A stretch of DNA of 64,000 bases, taken from assembly GCA_963714065.1 (NCBI GenBank), contig OY970226.1, positions 992,001-1,056,000 on the forward strand. Direction: 5' to 3'. This DNA is from JAZKID01 sp963714065. Lineage in GTDB: Bacteria > Pseudomonadota > Alphaproteobacteria > Rhizobiales > UBA4765. Below the pieces are notes generated by a model. That model was not told the origin of the DNA. It was given only the letters and a program-made list of their open reading frames with translations, and ran no database searches. Shown here one piece after another: positions 10,064 through 19,243 of the stretch (the stretch's first letter is position 1; each line of letters starts with the position of its first letter). A program made the position numbers and the translations under genes.

Positions 10064-10087
10064 AAATAAAAGCCCCCGGTTGGGGGC
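10064..10087 (-). terminator. Hairpin plus U-run in the rpmH leader (possible attenuator)
   Basis: On the minus strand a perfect six-pair GC stem (GCCCCC/GGGGGC, loop AACC) is followed at once by TTTTATTT, the form of an intrinsic terminator. It lies 13-36 bases upstream of the rpmH start codon and downstream of the predicted promoter. No gene on this strand ends upstream, so it cannot be a terminator for a preceding operon. Premature termination controlling the rpmH-yidC operon is an inference. Confidence 0.6.
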
Positions 10088-10103
10088 GGAAAAACGAGAT
10101 TTA

Positions 10104-10131
10104 TCTATAACAAAGCCGCAGGTTCCGTCAA
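10104..10131 (-). promoter_or_regulatory. Sigma70-type promoter for rpmH
   Basis: Read on the minus strand: TTGACG (10131-10126), a 16-base spacer, then TATAGA (10109-10104). This is a close match to the vegetative consensus. Transcription would begin near 10096 and give a leader of about 45 bases before the rpmH ATG. The only other gene nearby is the divergent kinase at 10214. Confidence 0.65.
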
Positions 10132-10213
10132 TAATATTGAGTTTAGGGGGCCTGAAAACCATAAATCGAGGCTTGTCTTGCGGCTTATCCCTTAAAAAGC
10201 ATACACTTTTCCT

Positions 10214-11614
10214 ATGCTCGCGCGCCCATCCTCCAAGAGCCTTTCGGTCAAACTGCTTGGGTTTACCGTGCTTTTCGGGCTTCTGGCCGAAATTCTGATC
10301 TTTTTTCCCTCGATTTCCGAATTCAGGCTCGACTGGCTGAAGGACCGGCTGGCGGCGGCGCAGACGGCAGCTCTTGTCTTCGAAGCATCGCCGGAAAGTA
10401 CGGTTAACGCCAATGTGACGCAGAAATTGCTGCGCTATGTCGGCGCACAAAGTATTTCCCTCAAAAAAGGCAATATTCGCGAGCTTCTTGCCTCCTGGGA
10501 CAACATCCCCCCGGTCGAGGCGCATTACGACCTGCGCAACGAAACTGCCCTGGAATTGATGCAGGCAGCGCTTTCTGCCCTTTTTTCCTCGCATTCGCGC
10601 ACGCTGCTTGTGGTGGGTCCGGCCCCGCTCGGCGTGGAATATGTCGAGCTTGTGCTCCAGGAAGAGGACCTCACGCGCGCCATCCGCGCCTATGCATTGC
10701 GTGCACTCGCCGTTTCATTGTTCCTTACGGGCGTTACGGCCGGACTGCTTTATTTCGCGCTGCTGTATTTTTTCGTACGGCCGCTGCAAGCGCTGTCGGC
10801 GAATATGACGATCTTCCGCGAACGGCCCGAGGATCCGGCCAATGTCATCCAGCCAAGCGGGCGCGACGACGAAATCGGCGAAGCCGAGCGCGACCTGAAA
10901 GCGATGCAAAAAGACATCCAGGCTGCGTTACGGCAGAAAACGCATCTTGCAGCACTTGGGCTCGCGGTCGCCAAGATCAGCCACGACCTGCGCAATATTC
11001 TCAGCCCCGTGCAACTTTTCGCCGACCGGCTCGCCGCCCTGCCCGAGCCGAATATCCAGCGCGTGATGCCGAAGATCATGGCAGCCCTCGACCGCGCCAT
11101 TTCGCTCTGCCAGAACACGCTGGCTTACGGCCAGGCCGCCGAACCCGCGCCGCAACGGACAAGCGTACAGCTGCACAAGCTGATCGACGACATGGCGGCC
11201 ATTCTCGATTTCAAATCCGTGGTGTTCGAAAATGCCGTGCCTGCGGATCTGCGCCTGAGCGCCGACCCCGATCAGCTCTATCGCATTCTGCTGAATCTCA
11301 CGCGCAACAGTTTGCAAGCCTTCGAGCGCAACCGCGATCTTCCGCATGCGGGAAACGAACGCATCCGCGTTGCCGCCAAGCGCAACGGCAATGCCGCACT
11401 GATCGAGATTTCGGATACGGGACCCGGCATTGCGCCGACGGTGCAGAAAAAACTCTTTCAGCCTTTTGCCGCGACGCAGGATGCAGGCGGTTCCGGGCTC
11501 GGGCTTGCCATCACGGCCGAGCTTGTGAAAGGTCATGGCGGCACGATCGAGCTTCTGGACAGCGCCGAGGGCGCGCATTTCCTGATCAGGCTGCCGGATC
11601 TGCCCCTGACTTAA
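10214..11614 (+). CDS. Membrane sensor histidine kinase
   Basis: A 466-residue kinase. Membrane segments at about 12-32 and 163-188 flank a periplasmic sensor part of about 130 residues. A HAMP-like linker leads to the phospho-acceptor motif KISHDLRN (His257). The ATPase domain shows the N box ([11 protein letters not shown]), G1 ([11 protein letters not shown]) and G2 (GGSGLGLAI). No response regulator is adjacent on the same strand; it is divergent from rpmH and convergent with the glycosyltransferase, so the partner is unknown. The ligand cannot be read from the sequence. Confidence 0.85.
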   Translation: MLARPSSKSLSVKLLGFTVLFGLLAEILIFFPSISEFRLDWLKDRLAAAQTAALVFEASPESTVNANVTQKLLRYVGAQSISLKKGNIRELLASWDNIPPVEAHYDLRNETALELMQAALSALFSSHSRTLLVVGPAPLGVEYVELVLQEEDLTRAIRAYALRALAVSLFLTGVTAGLLYFALLYFFVRPLQALSANMTIFRERPEDPANVIQPSGRDDEIGEAERDLKAMQKDIQAALRQKTHLAALGLAVAKISHDLRNILSPVQLFADRLAALPEPNIQRVMPKIMAALDRAISLCQNTLAYGQAAEPAPQRTSVQLHKLIDDMAAILDFKSVVFENAVPADLRLSADPDQLYRILLNLTRNSLQAFERNRDLPHAGNERIRVAAKRNGNAALIEISDTGPGIAPTVQKKLFQPFAATQDAGGSGLGLAITAELVKGHGGTIELLDSAEGAHFLIRLPDLPLT

Positions 11615-11627
11615 TCATACGGCCTGA

Positions 11628-13076
11628 TTAAACCAGTGCGTGAAAGCCCGCGCGCTGCAGCTGGCCCCAACCTTTCGTCCCCGTCATATATTTCCACCAG
11701 CCGTTAAAGCGCCAGATATTGTTGAGTTGCCGGTAGCCGAAATTTTCGATGACGGCGACAGTGAACAATCGTGCAAGATCATTCGCATTGGGAACGCGCC
11801 GCAATTCCATCTCTTCGAGAAACAGGGAGCCGGAGCTGATGAAAACGCCGAACATGAAGAACATCGCCATATAGGCAAGAACGAAATCGGCATTCAGCAG
11901 GCCCGCCATCCAGAAGATCGGGATAAGGCAATAGCCAAGGACTTCGATCAGCGGGCCCAGTATGTCGATAATGAAGTGATGCGAAAAGGCGCCGAAGCCG
12001 ATCTTGCCGTAGCGCGGGTTCCAGAACATGCGGAAGTGGTTGAAAAAAACTTCCAGCGCGCCGCGCTGCCAACGTGTGCGCTGGCTTGCCAGATCCTTCC
12101 ATGTCGTTGGCGCCGCCGTCCAGCAGACGGGTTCGGGTACATAACGCATTTCATAGGGGCGTTTCTGCTCGCGCAGCAGCTTGTGCATATTGATAATGAG
12201 GTCGAAATCCTCGCCCACCGTATTGCGCGAATAGCCGCCCGCCTCGATGGCGATATCGCGCCGGAAAATGCCGAATGCGCCGGAAACGATGCTGAGCATG
12301 CCCCAGCGGCTCCATGCCAGCCGTGCCATCAGGAAGGAGCGGATATATTCCATGCATTGCATGCGCGGCAGAAAATTTTTCGAGATGCCGACGCGCGACA
12401 CCCTGCCATCCGTGACGGTGCAACCGTTCAGGATGCGAATGGTGCCCCCGACAGCCGCCATGCGCTTTGGTTCTTCCATGAACGGCCTTGCCGCGCGCAA
12501 CAAGGCTTCCGGCTCGAGCAGGCTGTCGGCATCGGTGACGCAGAATAGCGGATGACGCGCGAAATTCATCGCGGCATTATTCGCATCCGCCTTGCAGCCG
12601 CCCGGTTCCTTATCGACAACGATCAGATTGGGAAAGGCCGGCGACATATAAACGCCGCGGATAGGCTTGCACGGCGCTTTCAGCTGATGCGCGCGCACGG
12701 TCGGCTCGAGCGAGAACGCGTCGATCAACGCTTTCAGCGTGCCGTCCTTCGAGCCGTCATTGGCGACCACGATCTCGAATTCGGGATATTGCAACGCGAG
12801 CATGGTATGCACATTCGCCGCAATCGTCTTTTCCTCGTTATAGGCCGGAATAAGAATGCTTATCGGGATCGTGACATTCGAGATCAGCATCTGCCAGCTC
12901 GATTCCGTATCTTCGGCCTGCGAATGCGTGCGCAGCTCGGCCCAGGCATAGGGAAGCTGCAACGCAAAAATAAAATTCTGCAAGATGCCAACGGCAAGAA
13001 TGAATGTCGCTATATAAAAGAAGTGCTGGTGATGGCCAATAATAAAATCGTTAAGCTGCGCGAGGATGTCTTGCAT
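11628..13076 (-). CDS. Processive family 2 glycosyltransferase (polysaccharide synthase)
   Basis: A membrane synthase of the PgaC/BcsA/hyaluronan-synthase type. It has one N-terminal membrane helix, a cytoplasmic GT-A domain and three or four C-terminal helices. Catalytic signatures are present in order: VVANDGSKDGT, the DxD-like TDADS, the base region GEDFDL, and the processive signature SQRTRWQRG (Q/RxxRW). The start at 13076 is preferred over 13079 because GGGAG then lies six bases upstream. The 5' end overlaps the HEAT-repeat gene. The product is probably a beta-linked exopolysaccharide; the sugar cannot be told. Confidence 0.82.
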   Translation of the reverse strand: MQDILAQLNDFIIGHHQHFFYIATFILAVGILQNFIFALQLPYAWAELRTHSQAEDTESSWQMLISNVTIPISILIPAYNEEKTIAANVHTMLALQYPEFEIVVANDGSKDGTLKALIDAFSLEPTVRAHQLKAPCKPIRGVYMSPAFPNLIVVDKEPGGCKADANNAAMNFARHPLFCVTDADSLLEPEALLRAARPFMEEPKRMAAVGGTIRILNGCTVTDGRVSRVGISKNFLPRMQCMEYIRSFLMARLAWSRWGMLSIVSGAFGIFRRDIAIEAGGYSRNTVGEDFDLIINMHKLLREQKRPYEMRYVPEPVCWTAAPTTWKDLASQRTRWQRGALEVFFNHFRMFWNPRYGKIGFGAFSHHFIIDILGPLIEVLGYCLIPIFWMAGLLNADFVLAYMAMFFMFGVFISSGSLFLEEMELRRVPNANDLARLFTVAVIENFGYRQLNNIWRFNGWWKYMTGTKGWGQLQRAGFHALV

Positions 13077-14157
13077 CATGATCTCCCATTTCTCCAAGGA
13101 CTTGCGCGGCCAGAATTCCTGCATCGTTCTTGATTTGACTTAAAGATTTCAGCATGGCGATGCCGTTATTGCCGGACTTGTACAAAGCCTGCGCGCAACG
13201 AAAGCGCACCCACCAGTCCTTATCGTTCAATGTTCTGGTCAGGGCCGGGAGCGCACGCTGATCGGACAGCTTTCCCAGCGCAACCGCCGCCTGTAGCCGC
13301 ACTTCCTTGTTTTCGTCCTCAAGACAATGTGCGAGCGCGGGCCCGGCCTTGACATCGCCGAGCTTGCCCAGCGTGCAGACGGCCTGCGCGCGGATCTCCG
13401 CATCCGCATCGTTCAGAACCTGAAGCAGCGGTTCGATCGTTTCGAGCGAGCCGATGCGGTCGATGGCCATAATGGCCGCAACGCGCACATCGGTGCTCGC
13501 CCGGCTCTGCAAAAGCTTGACCAGCGCCGCCAGCGCTTTTTCGCCGAAACGGCCGAGGATATCGGCGAGCATCAGCGCGTTGGTCTTGCGCGTGAGTTGC
13601 AGCTTGTCGATGATCTGGCCGATATATTTGGTGGCACCCCGCTCGGCCAGGCAGCGCAGGGCGGCAAGCTGGACATACATGTCCTTGGCGCCCGCATGAC
13701 CCATCAGCACGACCAGCGACTCGGTGTCGTCGAAATGCCCAAGCAGCGTGAGAGCCTGGATGCGCTTTCCGCGCACGCCCGTCTCCGCAAGCTGCCGCAG
13801 ATAGGCAAACATATTCCAGCTTTTGACGATTTGCACGATGCGCTCCCGGTCGGTACCACGCATAACGCGCAGCAGGTCGAGAACGATGCGCATGACGAGC
13901 GGCTCGTCGCCCGGACCCAGCTCGGGCAGGTTTTTCAGGGCGACAGCGAGCGGCGGCCGCAAGCTTGCATAAATAAATTTTGAGAGCTCGGCCCGCCGCG
14001 CGGTGCGAAGCGATTCCCGCCACTCTTCATATTTGCGCCTTAACACGAGGCCGACCGGCACAAGCACGGCCAACAGGGCCAGCAGCAGCGCCGTCTCCCA
14101 TATGAGTTGCAGAAGCTGCAGTTCAAAATCTGTAGGTGAGGCCGGCATCGAAGACAT
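13051..14157 (-). CDS. Membrane-anchored HEAT-repeat protein
   Basis: A 368-residue protein with one membrane helix near the N-terminus (about 18-38) and a long run of HEAT/PBS-lyase-type repeats (about 95-350). An example is EIRAQAVCTLGKLGD, with a similar unit roughly every 31 residues. Such repeats form protein-binding solenoids. It overlaps the YaiO-type gene by 35 bases and the glycosyltransferase by 26, so it is likely a scaffold or regulator of the same polysaccharide machine (inference from position). Confidence 0.8.
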   Translation of the reverse strand: MSSMPASPTDFELQLLQLIWETALLLALLAVLVPVGLVLRRKYEEWRESLRTARRAELSKFIYASLRPPLAVALKNLPELGPGDEPLVMRIVLDLLRVMRGTDRERIVQIVKSWNMFAYLRQLAETGVRGKRIQALTLLGHFDDTESLVVLMGHAGAKDMYVQLAALRCLAERGATKYIGQIIDKLQLTRKTNALMLADILGRFGEKALAALVKLLQSRASTDVRVAAIMAIDRIGSLETIEPLLQVLNDADAEIRAQAVCTLGKLGDVKAGPALAHCLEDENKEVRLQAAVALGKLSDQRALPALTRTLNDKDWWVRFRCAQALYKSGNNGIAMLKSLSQIKNDAGILAAQVLGEMGDHDARHPRAA

Positions 14158-15367
14158 TCCTTATGTAGGAGTTTTCGCGATCGTCATGGGCGTAGCCAAA
14201 ATGCAGCGTACATGCGGGCGAAAGATCATAGGCAAGACCGCTGAAGAAAGTTTTGGTTTGCACGGTCACGGCCGCAACCGTTTCCGGCGCATCGGCATAA
14301 CCAATATAGAAACGCGTTCCTTCCCTGATCTGGCCATCGAGGCGCACGTCCCAGCCATAAATGGTTGCCGCGTTCTGCTGGCTGACCGTAATCAGCCGGC
14401 CGGCAAGGCTCCAATTGTCGAAGGGCTCGATCCTCAGTCCGGGATTGATGGTTTCGACATCGATGGTGGGATAAGAATCGTAACGCGCATCGAGCGTGAA
14501 CCAGAGCGGCATTTTCTCCTGCATCAGCAGATAGCCGCCACCCGCATCGACACGCCATTCCGGCCTGAAGGCGGGATCGGGACTGCCCGAAACATAAAGA
14601 TGGCCGTAGAACGATGTCGAGAAGCGATGGTCGAGCCCGAACTCGTATTCCTGATCCACGCTATTGAACTGCTCATAGCGCGTGGCTTTGCCGTGAATCG
14701 CCGTTTCGCGGTTGCTCAGGAAATGCGTAACCTGCAGGAATTCCTGGTTCCAGTTCGGCTGCGGCACACGCGAAAAACTGCTGATCTGCACCCCCGCATC
14801 GACCTGCCATGCGAAAGGCTGCGGCTCCGGGATGGAGGCAACGAAAAGCTCGCGCTCCGCCTTTTCCCGCTCCCCCTGCTCGCGCGCGTTGCGCGCACGT
14901 TCAGCCCTCAGGCGCTTTATATCGGTTTTCTGCCGGCGCTCCTGCTCAACGGCTTTCTGCGCATCGATGGCGCGCTGCAAACCCTCCTCCGCATCCTGAT
15001 AGCCGGGATAGAGCCGAACGATTTTGCGATACAGTGCTTCGGCTTTCGAAAAATGCCCGTTATGAAATTCGAGATTGGCCTTGAGCAGGAGCGTATCCGG
15101 ATTTCCCTCATCGAGGCTTGCGAGGACTCCCGCCGCGGTTTTATCGTCGCCCTTCCATGACAGGTTGCGGGCAAGCGCAAGCTTGATCTCGATATCGTCG
15201 GGGAAGCGCGTTTGCGCTTCGCGCAAATAGTCGACGGCCTCGTCGTAACGTTTTGCAGCCGCCAGCATTTTGCTGCGATACAGCACATAGGACGAATCCT
15301 CGGCAATCGCCTCACCGCTCGAAACCGCGAGCAGACAGCTCGCCAAAAACGCAACTCTACACAACAT
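14123..15367 (-). CDS. TPR plus YaiO-type outer-membrane beta-barrel protein
   Basis: The 414-residue protein has a signal peptide (cleavage near AIA-EDS). TPR-like helices (about 25-145) include the canonical KRYDEAVDYLREAQTRFP, followed by a charged coiled linker (about 145-180). The C-terminal half is rich in alternating aromatic strands and ends DAGLTYRF with a terminal Phe, typical of an outer-membrane barrel. This TPR-barrel plan matches exopolysaccharide secretion proteins. Only 12 bases separate it from the upstream HPt-REC-REC gene, which ties the export genes to the signalling genes. Confidence 0.78.
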   Translation of the reverse strand: MLCRVAFLASCLLAVSSGEAIAEDSSYVLYRSKMLAAAKRYDEAVDYLREAQTRFPDDIEIKLALARNLSWKGDDKTAAGVLASLDEGNPDTLLLKANLEFHNGHFSKAEALYRKIVRLYPGYQDAEEGLQRAIDAQKAVEQERRQKTDIKRLRAERARNAREQGEREKAERELFVASIPEPQPFAWQVDAGVQISSFSRVPQPNWNQEFLQVTHFLSNRETAIHGKATRYEQFNSVDQEYEFGLDHRFSTSFYGHLYVSGSPDPAFRPEWRVDAGGGYLLMQEKMPLWFTLDARYDSYPTIDVETINPGLRIEPFDNWSLAGRLITVSQQNAATIYGWDVRLDGQIREGTRFYIGYADAPETVAAVTVQTKTFFSGLAYDLSPACTLHFGYAHDDRENSYIRNVFDAGLTYRF

Positions 15368-15379
15368 GGACCAAGCTCT

Positions 15380-16513
15380 TTACGCGGCTGTTTTAAGGAA
15401 ACGCTCCATACGGACGATGACTTCATCTGGATTGAAGGGTTTCAGAATATAATCGCTAGCTCCCAGCCGCAGCCCTTCCACAATGTCCGCCTCCTGCCGC
15501 CTTGCGGTCAGGAACACGACGGGCACGCTTTTCAGCGCGGGATTCTGGCGCATTTTTTGCAGCAGCGCCATGCCGTCCATGCCCGGCATCATGCGGTCCA
15601 GAATGACCATGGCGGGAACGATTTTTTCCATGACCGAGAGGGCGCGGATACCGTTTTCGCAAAGCTCGACCCGATAGCCCAGCGCCTGCAGCTTATAGGC
15701 CAGCAGGTCGGTGACGTTTTCGTCGTCGTCGACAACCAGGATCGTGGCGTTCTGGCGCGTCAGATGGTCCGTAATCTTGCGGGAAAGCTCGCCCGGATCG
15801 AAAGGCTTCGTGATGTAATCGATGGCGCCTGCAACATAACCGCGCATGACATCGCGCGGCCCGCCGCTCGTCGTCAGCATGATGACGGAAACCTGCGCAA
15901 GCTCCGGATCTTTCTGGATGACTTCAAGCATATGCAGGCCGGACACGCCGCCCGGCATCATATCGTCGAGCAGCACGATATCGGGCCTGCGTGCCTTCAT
16001 CATTTTCGCGCCTTCGTTCGCGCTGCCGGCGACCATGACTTCGGCTCGATTCTTAAAGAGCTCGGCAATCAGGCCGGTGATATTGTCGTCGTCGTCAATG
16101 GTCAGGATCAAAGGCAGCCTTTGCTGCATCTGCTGCAATACTTCTTTTGGCGTGATTTCCTGCGGCGGCGTTTCGTAAACTTCGCTTTCCTCCGCATGTT
16201 CGCATGCGAAAATCAATTGGCGCAAAAGCGGAGCCAGTTGCTCGGCAGGAAGTTTCGGATTGGCTAGCAAGGCCTCCTCGACGGTTTTGGCGCAGCGGCT
16301 GATATCCTGAAAGCCGTATGTCCGGCCGGTGCCGGCAAGCTTGTGCGCCTGAGCGCGCAAAGCTTGTCCGTCCTCGTCGCCGAGCAATTTCTTTTCGCAC
16401 AGGTTCATAAACCTGTTCAGCTCCTGCACCTGTTCCTTCAGGCGCTGCAGATAGCGCTGGCGGAGCGGCCGCAGATTTTCGTCGATTTTCGGCTGTTGCG
16501 CATTATTAGCCAT
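15380..16513 (-). CDS. HPt domain with two receiver domains
   Basis: A 377-residue phosphorelay protein. The N-terminal HPt helix bundle carries the acceptor His57 in AHKLAGTG. Receiver 1 spans about 134-252 with acceptor Asp183 (LLDDMMPGG) and Lys in TKPFDP. Receiver 2 spans about 256-375 with Asp306 (ILDRMMPGMDG) and LKPFNP. There is no output domain, so it probably passes phosphate between the kinases and an unknown partner, or works through protein contacts. It overlaps the single-receiver gene by eight bases. Confidence 0.88.
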   Translation of the reverse strand: MANNAQQPKIDENLRPLRQRYLQRLKEQVQELNRFMNLCEKKLLGDEDGQALRAQAHKLAGTGRTYGFQDISRCAKTVEEALLANPKLPAEQLAPLLRQLIFACEHAEESEVYETPPQEITPKEVLQQMQQRLPLILTIDDDDNITGLIAELFKNRAEVMVAGSANEGAKMMKARRPDIVLLDDMMPGGVSGLHMLEVIQKDPELAQVSVIMLTTSGGPRDVMRGYVAGAIDYITKPFDPGELSRKITDHLTRQNATILVVDDDENVTDLLAYKLQALGYRVELCENGIRALSVMEKIVPAMVILDRMMPGMDGMALLQKMRQNPALKSVPVVFLTARRQEADIVEGLRLGASDYILKPFNPDEVIVRMERFLKTAA

Positions 16514-16895
16514 GGCATTTGACCCATATGTCGTTGATCTGGCTGGACAGCAGCATGGGGTCGAAAGGCTTCGGCACCACAGCGGATGCGCCCAGCGCCT
16601 GATAAGCCTGCACTTCGCTCGGCTGCACGCGTGCCGTCATGAAAACGATCGGCGTATGATCGAGCTGTGGCTGCTTGCGCAACTCGATTAATGTTGTCGG
16701 GCCGTCCATGTCGGGCATCATCACGTCCAGCAGGATCAGGTCCGGGTTAATTTCCCGCACAAGTTGTATCGCTTCGGCCCCGCTATTGCAGCAGGAGACA
16801 TGCAGGCCCCCAACCGTCTCAAGGCACATTTTCGCAATTTCTAGAATATCTTCGTCGTCATCGATACAGAGAACGTGCTGAGCGTTTGCAGACAT
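16506..16895 (-). CDS. Single-domain response regulator (CheY-like)
   Basis: A stand-alone receiver of 129 residues: acidic pocket IDDDED, acceptor Asp57 in LLDVMMPDMDG, Thr in VFMTAR and Lys in PKPFDP. It has no output domain. It sits between a hybrid-type kinase and the HPt-REC-REC gene, as expected for a phosphorelay shuttle. The gap to the upstream kinase gene is larger than others in this run because that gene's frame is broken near its end. Confidence 0.9.
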   Translation of the reverse strand: MSANAQHVLCIDDDEDILEIAKMCLETVGGLHVSCCNSGAEAIQLVREINPDLILLDVMMPDMDGPTTLIELRKQPQLDHTPIVFMTARVQPSEVQAYQALGASAVVPKPFDPMLLSSQINDIWVKCHG

Positions 16896-16953
16896 GGCGG
16901 ACCCCCTCGCCCAAAAATGAAATTACAACCTAAAGTAGAGTATTGAAAGCGAT

Positions 16954-18651
16954 TTAATTCAGCAAGGTTAATAAATCCGATTTTAGCAGAGCGCTTGGCT
17001 CTTGATCGGCAAACGCGGCAGCAGAAACGATTATATTGGCGTCTATATATAAGTAATTTTCTGTACGAGCGGCAAAGCCAGCGGAAACTCGACCCAGAAG
17101 GCTGCGCCATGGCCGAACTCTGAATCGAACCCGATCCGCCCATCCATTCTTTCCGTCAACTGCTTGGCGATGTTGAGGCCAAGACCGGTGCCGCCTTTCT
17201 GGCGCGTGAGCGAAGAATTCCGCCTGGCTGAAGCGTGAAAAAATACGTTCGCGGAATTTCTCCGGAATACCGGGGCCATAATCCTTGATCGTGATGCGAA
17301 CGAAATTTTTGTTCGGCGTCACGATCACGTCGACCTTTTCGCCTTCAGACGAGAATTTCGCGGCATTCGACAGCAAATTCGTAATCACCTGCACAAACCG
17401 TTCCGAATCGATCTTGACGTAAATTTTCCGGTCGACCGGCGCAAGATTGAACGTGATTTTAAATCTCTCGCCGTAATTGCGGTTCATTTCGATAGCCTGT
17501 TCGAGAATCTGGGAAAGCTGCTCCGGCTTGACATCAAATTGCATCTTTCCCGAAACAAGCTTGTCGATGTCGAGGATATCGTTGATCAGCAGGATCAGCT
17601 TTTCGCTATTTTTATGCGCGAGCCCGAGCAGATCGTTTGCTTTGGCAGGCAGTTCCTTCGTCATGGTTCCCATGATCAGGCCCAGCGATCCGCGAATGGA
17701 TGTAAGCGGCGTGCGCAGTTCATGGCTGACGACGGAGACGAACTCGCTTTTCATGCGGTCCATCTCCCGCCTCTCGGTGATATCTTCTATAATCTTCAGA
17801 TAGCCGACCACTTTACCCCCGCTGTCGTGCAGCGGCGTGATCGTCAGATTACCGGGAAACTGGCTGCCATTCTTACGGATAAATGTCCATTCCCGCGATT
17901 CCTTGCCCTCGGCAATCGCCTTGCGCGTAAAAACATCGAAACCTGGCGCGATGGGCTCATGGAACTCCTCGCTCAGTTGAGCGGCGCGCAATTTCATTTC
18001 TCCCGGTTCGTGCCAGCGTTCCGACATCGACTTTCCGACCGTTTCCAGAGAACTGTAACCGAGCGATGTTTCGGCGGCATGGTTGAACAGAAGGATCTTG
18101 CCGCTTCTGTCGGTTGCGATGATCAGATAGGCCGTGCTGTCCATGATGGCGGCATTGAGATTATTGGATTGCAGCAGGCTTGCATTAAGTTTGAGGATCT
18201 GCTCGCGCTGCACATAAATATCGAGATAGACCTTTACCTTGCTTCTGAGAATTTCGGAATTGATCGGTTTGAAAATATAGTCCACGGCGCCGAGTTCGGC
18301 AGCCTGCGTCGCATATTTCTCTTCCTTGCTGATAGCCGTGACGAAAATAATCGGCGTGCCGCGCATCAGCTCCTGCTCCTGCATGAGCATAGCCGTTTCG
18401 AAACCGTCCATTTCCGGCATCTGCACGTCGAGCAGAATGACGGCAAATCTGTGCCGCAGCATCAGCGAAAGCGCTTCATTGCCGGAATTGGCCTTGAAAA
18501 TTCCGGCGCCAAGATGTTTAAGAACCTTTTCCGTCGCCAGCAAATTTTCCCTTCGATCGTCGACGATCAGGATATTGGGCCGCGGTTCGGTTTCGGGAAC
18601 CGGAACAATTCTTTCCATTGCGACAGCTTCAGCCATCTGTGCCTGTGCCAT
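16954..18651 (-). CDS. REC-PAS-histidine kinase, frameshifted in the ATPase domain
   Basis: A receiver (Asp75, DVQMPEMDG), a PAS domain (about 165-295), HisKA (His310, VVSHELRTPL) and the start of the ATPase domain (Asn429, G1 DYGPGIP) are intact. After residue 477 (FSRFSQA) the open frame loses the family. The true continuation (SSLTRQKGGTGLGL and onward) lies in another frame and ends at 17043. Removing one C from the CC pair at 17220-17221 restores a normal 535-residue kinase. As given, the frame reads about 88 unrelated residues to 16954 and lacks the G2 ATP-lid box, so it should be inactive. Either this is a real pseudogene or a one-base sequencing error. Confidence 0.8.
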   Translation of the reverse strand: MAQAQMAEAVAMERIVPVPETEPRPNILIVDDRRENLLATEKVLKHLGAGIFKANSGNEALSLMLRHRFAVILLDVQMPEMDGFETAMLMQEQELMRGTPIIFVTAISKEEKYATQAAELGAVDYIFKPINSEILRSKVKVYLDIYVQREQILKLNASLLQSNNLNAAIMDSTAYLIIATDRSGKILLFNHAAETSLGYSSLETVGKSMSERWHEPGEMKLRAAQLSEEFHEPIAPGFDVFTRKAIAEGKESREWTFIRKNGSQFPGNLTITPLHDSGGKVVGYLKIIEDITERREMDRMKSEFVSVVSHELRTPLTSIRGSLGLIMGTMTKELPAKANDLLGLAHKNSEKLILLINDILDIDKLVSGKMQFDVKPEQLSQILEQAIEMNRNYGERFKITFNLAPVDRKIYVKIDSERFVQVITNLLSNAAKFSSEGEKVDVIVTPNKNFVRITIKDYGPGIPEKFRERIFSRFSQAEFFAHAPERRHRSWPQHRQAVDGKNGWADRVRFRVRPWRSLLGRVSAGFAARTENYLYIDANIIVSAAAFADQEPSALLKSDLLTLLN

Positions 18652-19243
18652 ATGCTTCGTCCTTCCGTAAGTTGCTTAAACGCAAAAGTAAGAGAGCGAT
18701 GTCTTCGAGTTCGACAACGTGATCGGCCTTAACCGCCTCGATCGCCGCCTGAGGCATATAAGCCGCTTCGGCCGATTTCGGATTCTGGACAATCGCAAGC
18801 CCGCCACATTGCTTTATTTTTCTGAGGCCTTTTGCGCCGTCGGCATTCGCGCCCGTCAAGACAATGCCGACCAGAGATGGCCCGAACACTTCCGCCGCGC
18901 TCTCGAACAGGACATCGATTGAGGGACATGCATAATTTACCCTCGCATCGACCGAAAGCGAGAACGTCCGGTCCGGCTCGATCAGCAAATGATAGCCGGG
19001 CGGCGCAAGATAGGCCGTGCCGGGGGATAATTGCTCCCGCCCTTCCGCCTCACAGACATCGAGAAGCGACAGATTGTCCAGATAATCGACGAGAAAACTA
19101 TCGGAGCGTTCGTTGACATGATGAACGATGGCAATCGGCAGCGCAAACGATGCCGGCAGCAAAGGGAGTATGGTTTTCAGGGCTTGCATGCCGCCGGCCG
19201 ATACGCCGATAACGACCGCTTCATACCGGACAGATCGTTGCAT
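18629..19243 (-). CDS. CheB-type methylesterase domain protein without receiver
   Basis: A 204-residue protein that is only the CheB catalytic domain. The triad is visible: Ser15 in GVSAGGMQA, His41/42 in IVHHVNERS, Asp135 in LTGANADGA. Classical CheB has an N-terminal receiver; here it is absent. The gene overlaps CheR upstream and the kinase downstream by 23 bases each. No chemoreceptor, CheA or CheW is nearby, so the substrate is uncertain. CheB/CheR pairs next to hybrid kinases occur in many Proteobacteria outside chemotaxis. Confidence 0.87.
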   Translation of the reverse strand: MQRSVRYEAVVIGVSAGGMQALKTILPLLPASFALPIAIVHHVNERSDSFLVDYLDNLSLLDVCEAEGREQLSPGTAYLAPPGYHLLIEPDRTFSLSVDARVNYACPSIDVLFESAAEVFGPSLVGIVLTGANADGAKGLRKIKQCGGLAIVQNPKSAEAAYMPQAAIEAVKADHVVELEDIALLLLRLSNLRKDEAYGTGTDG

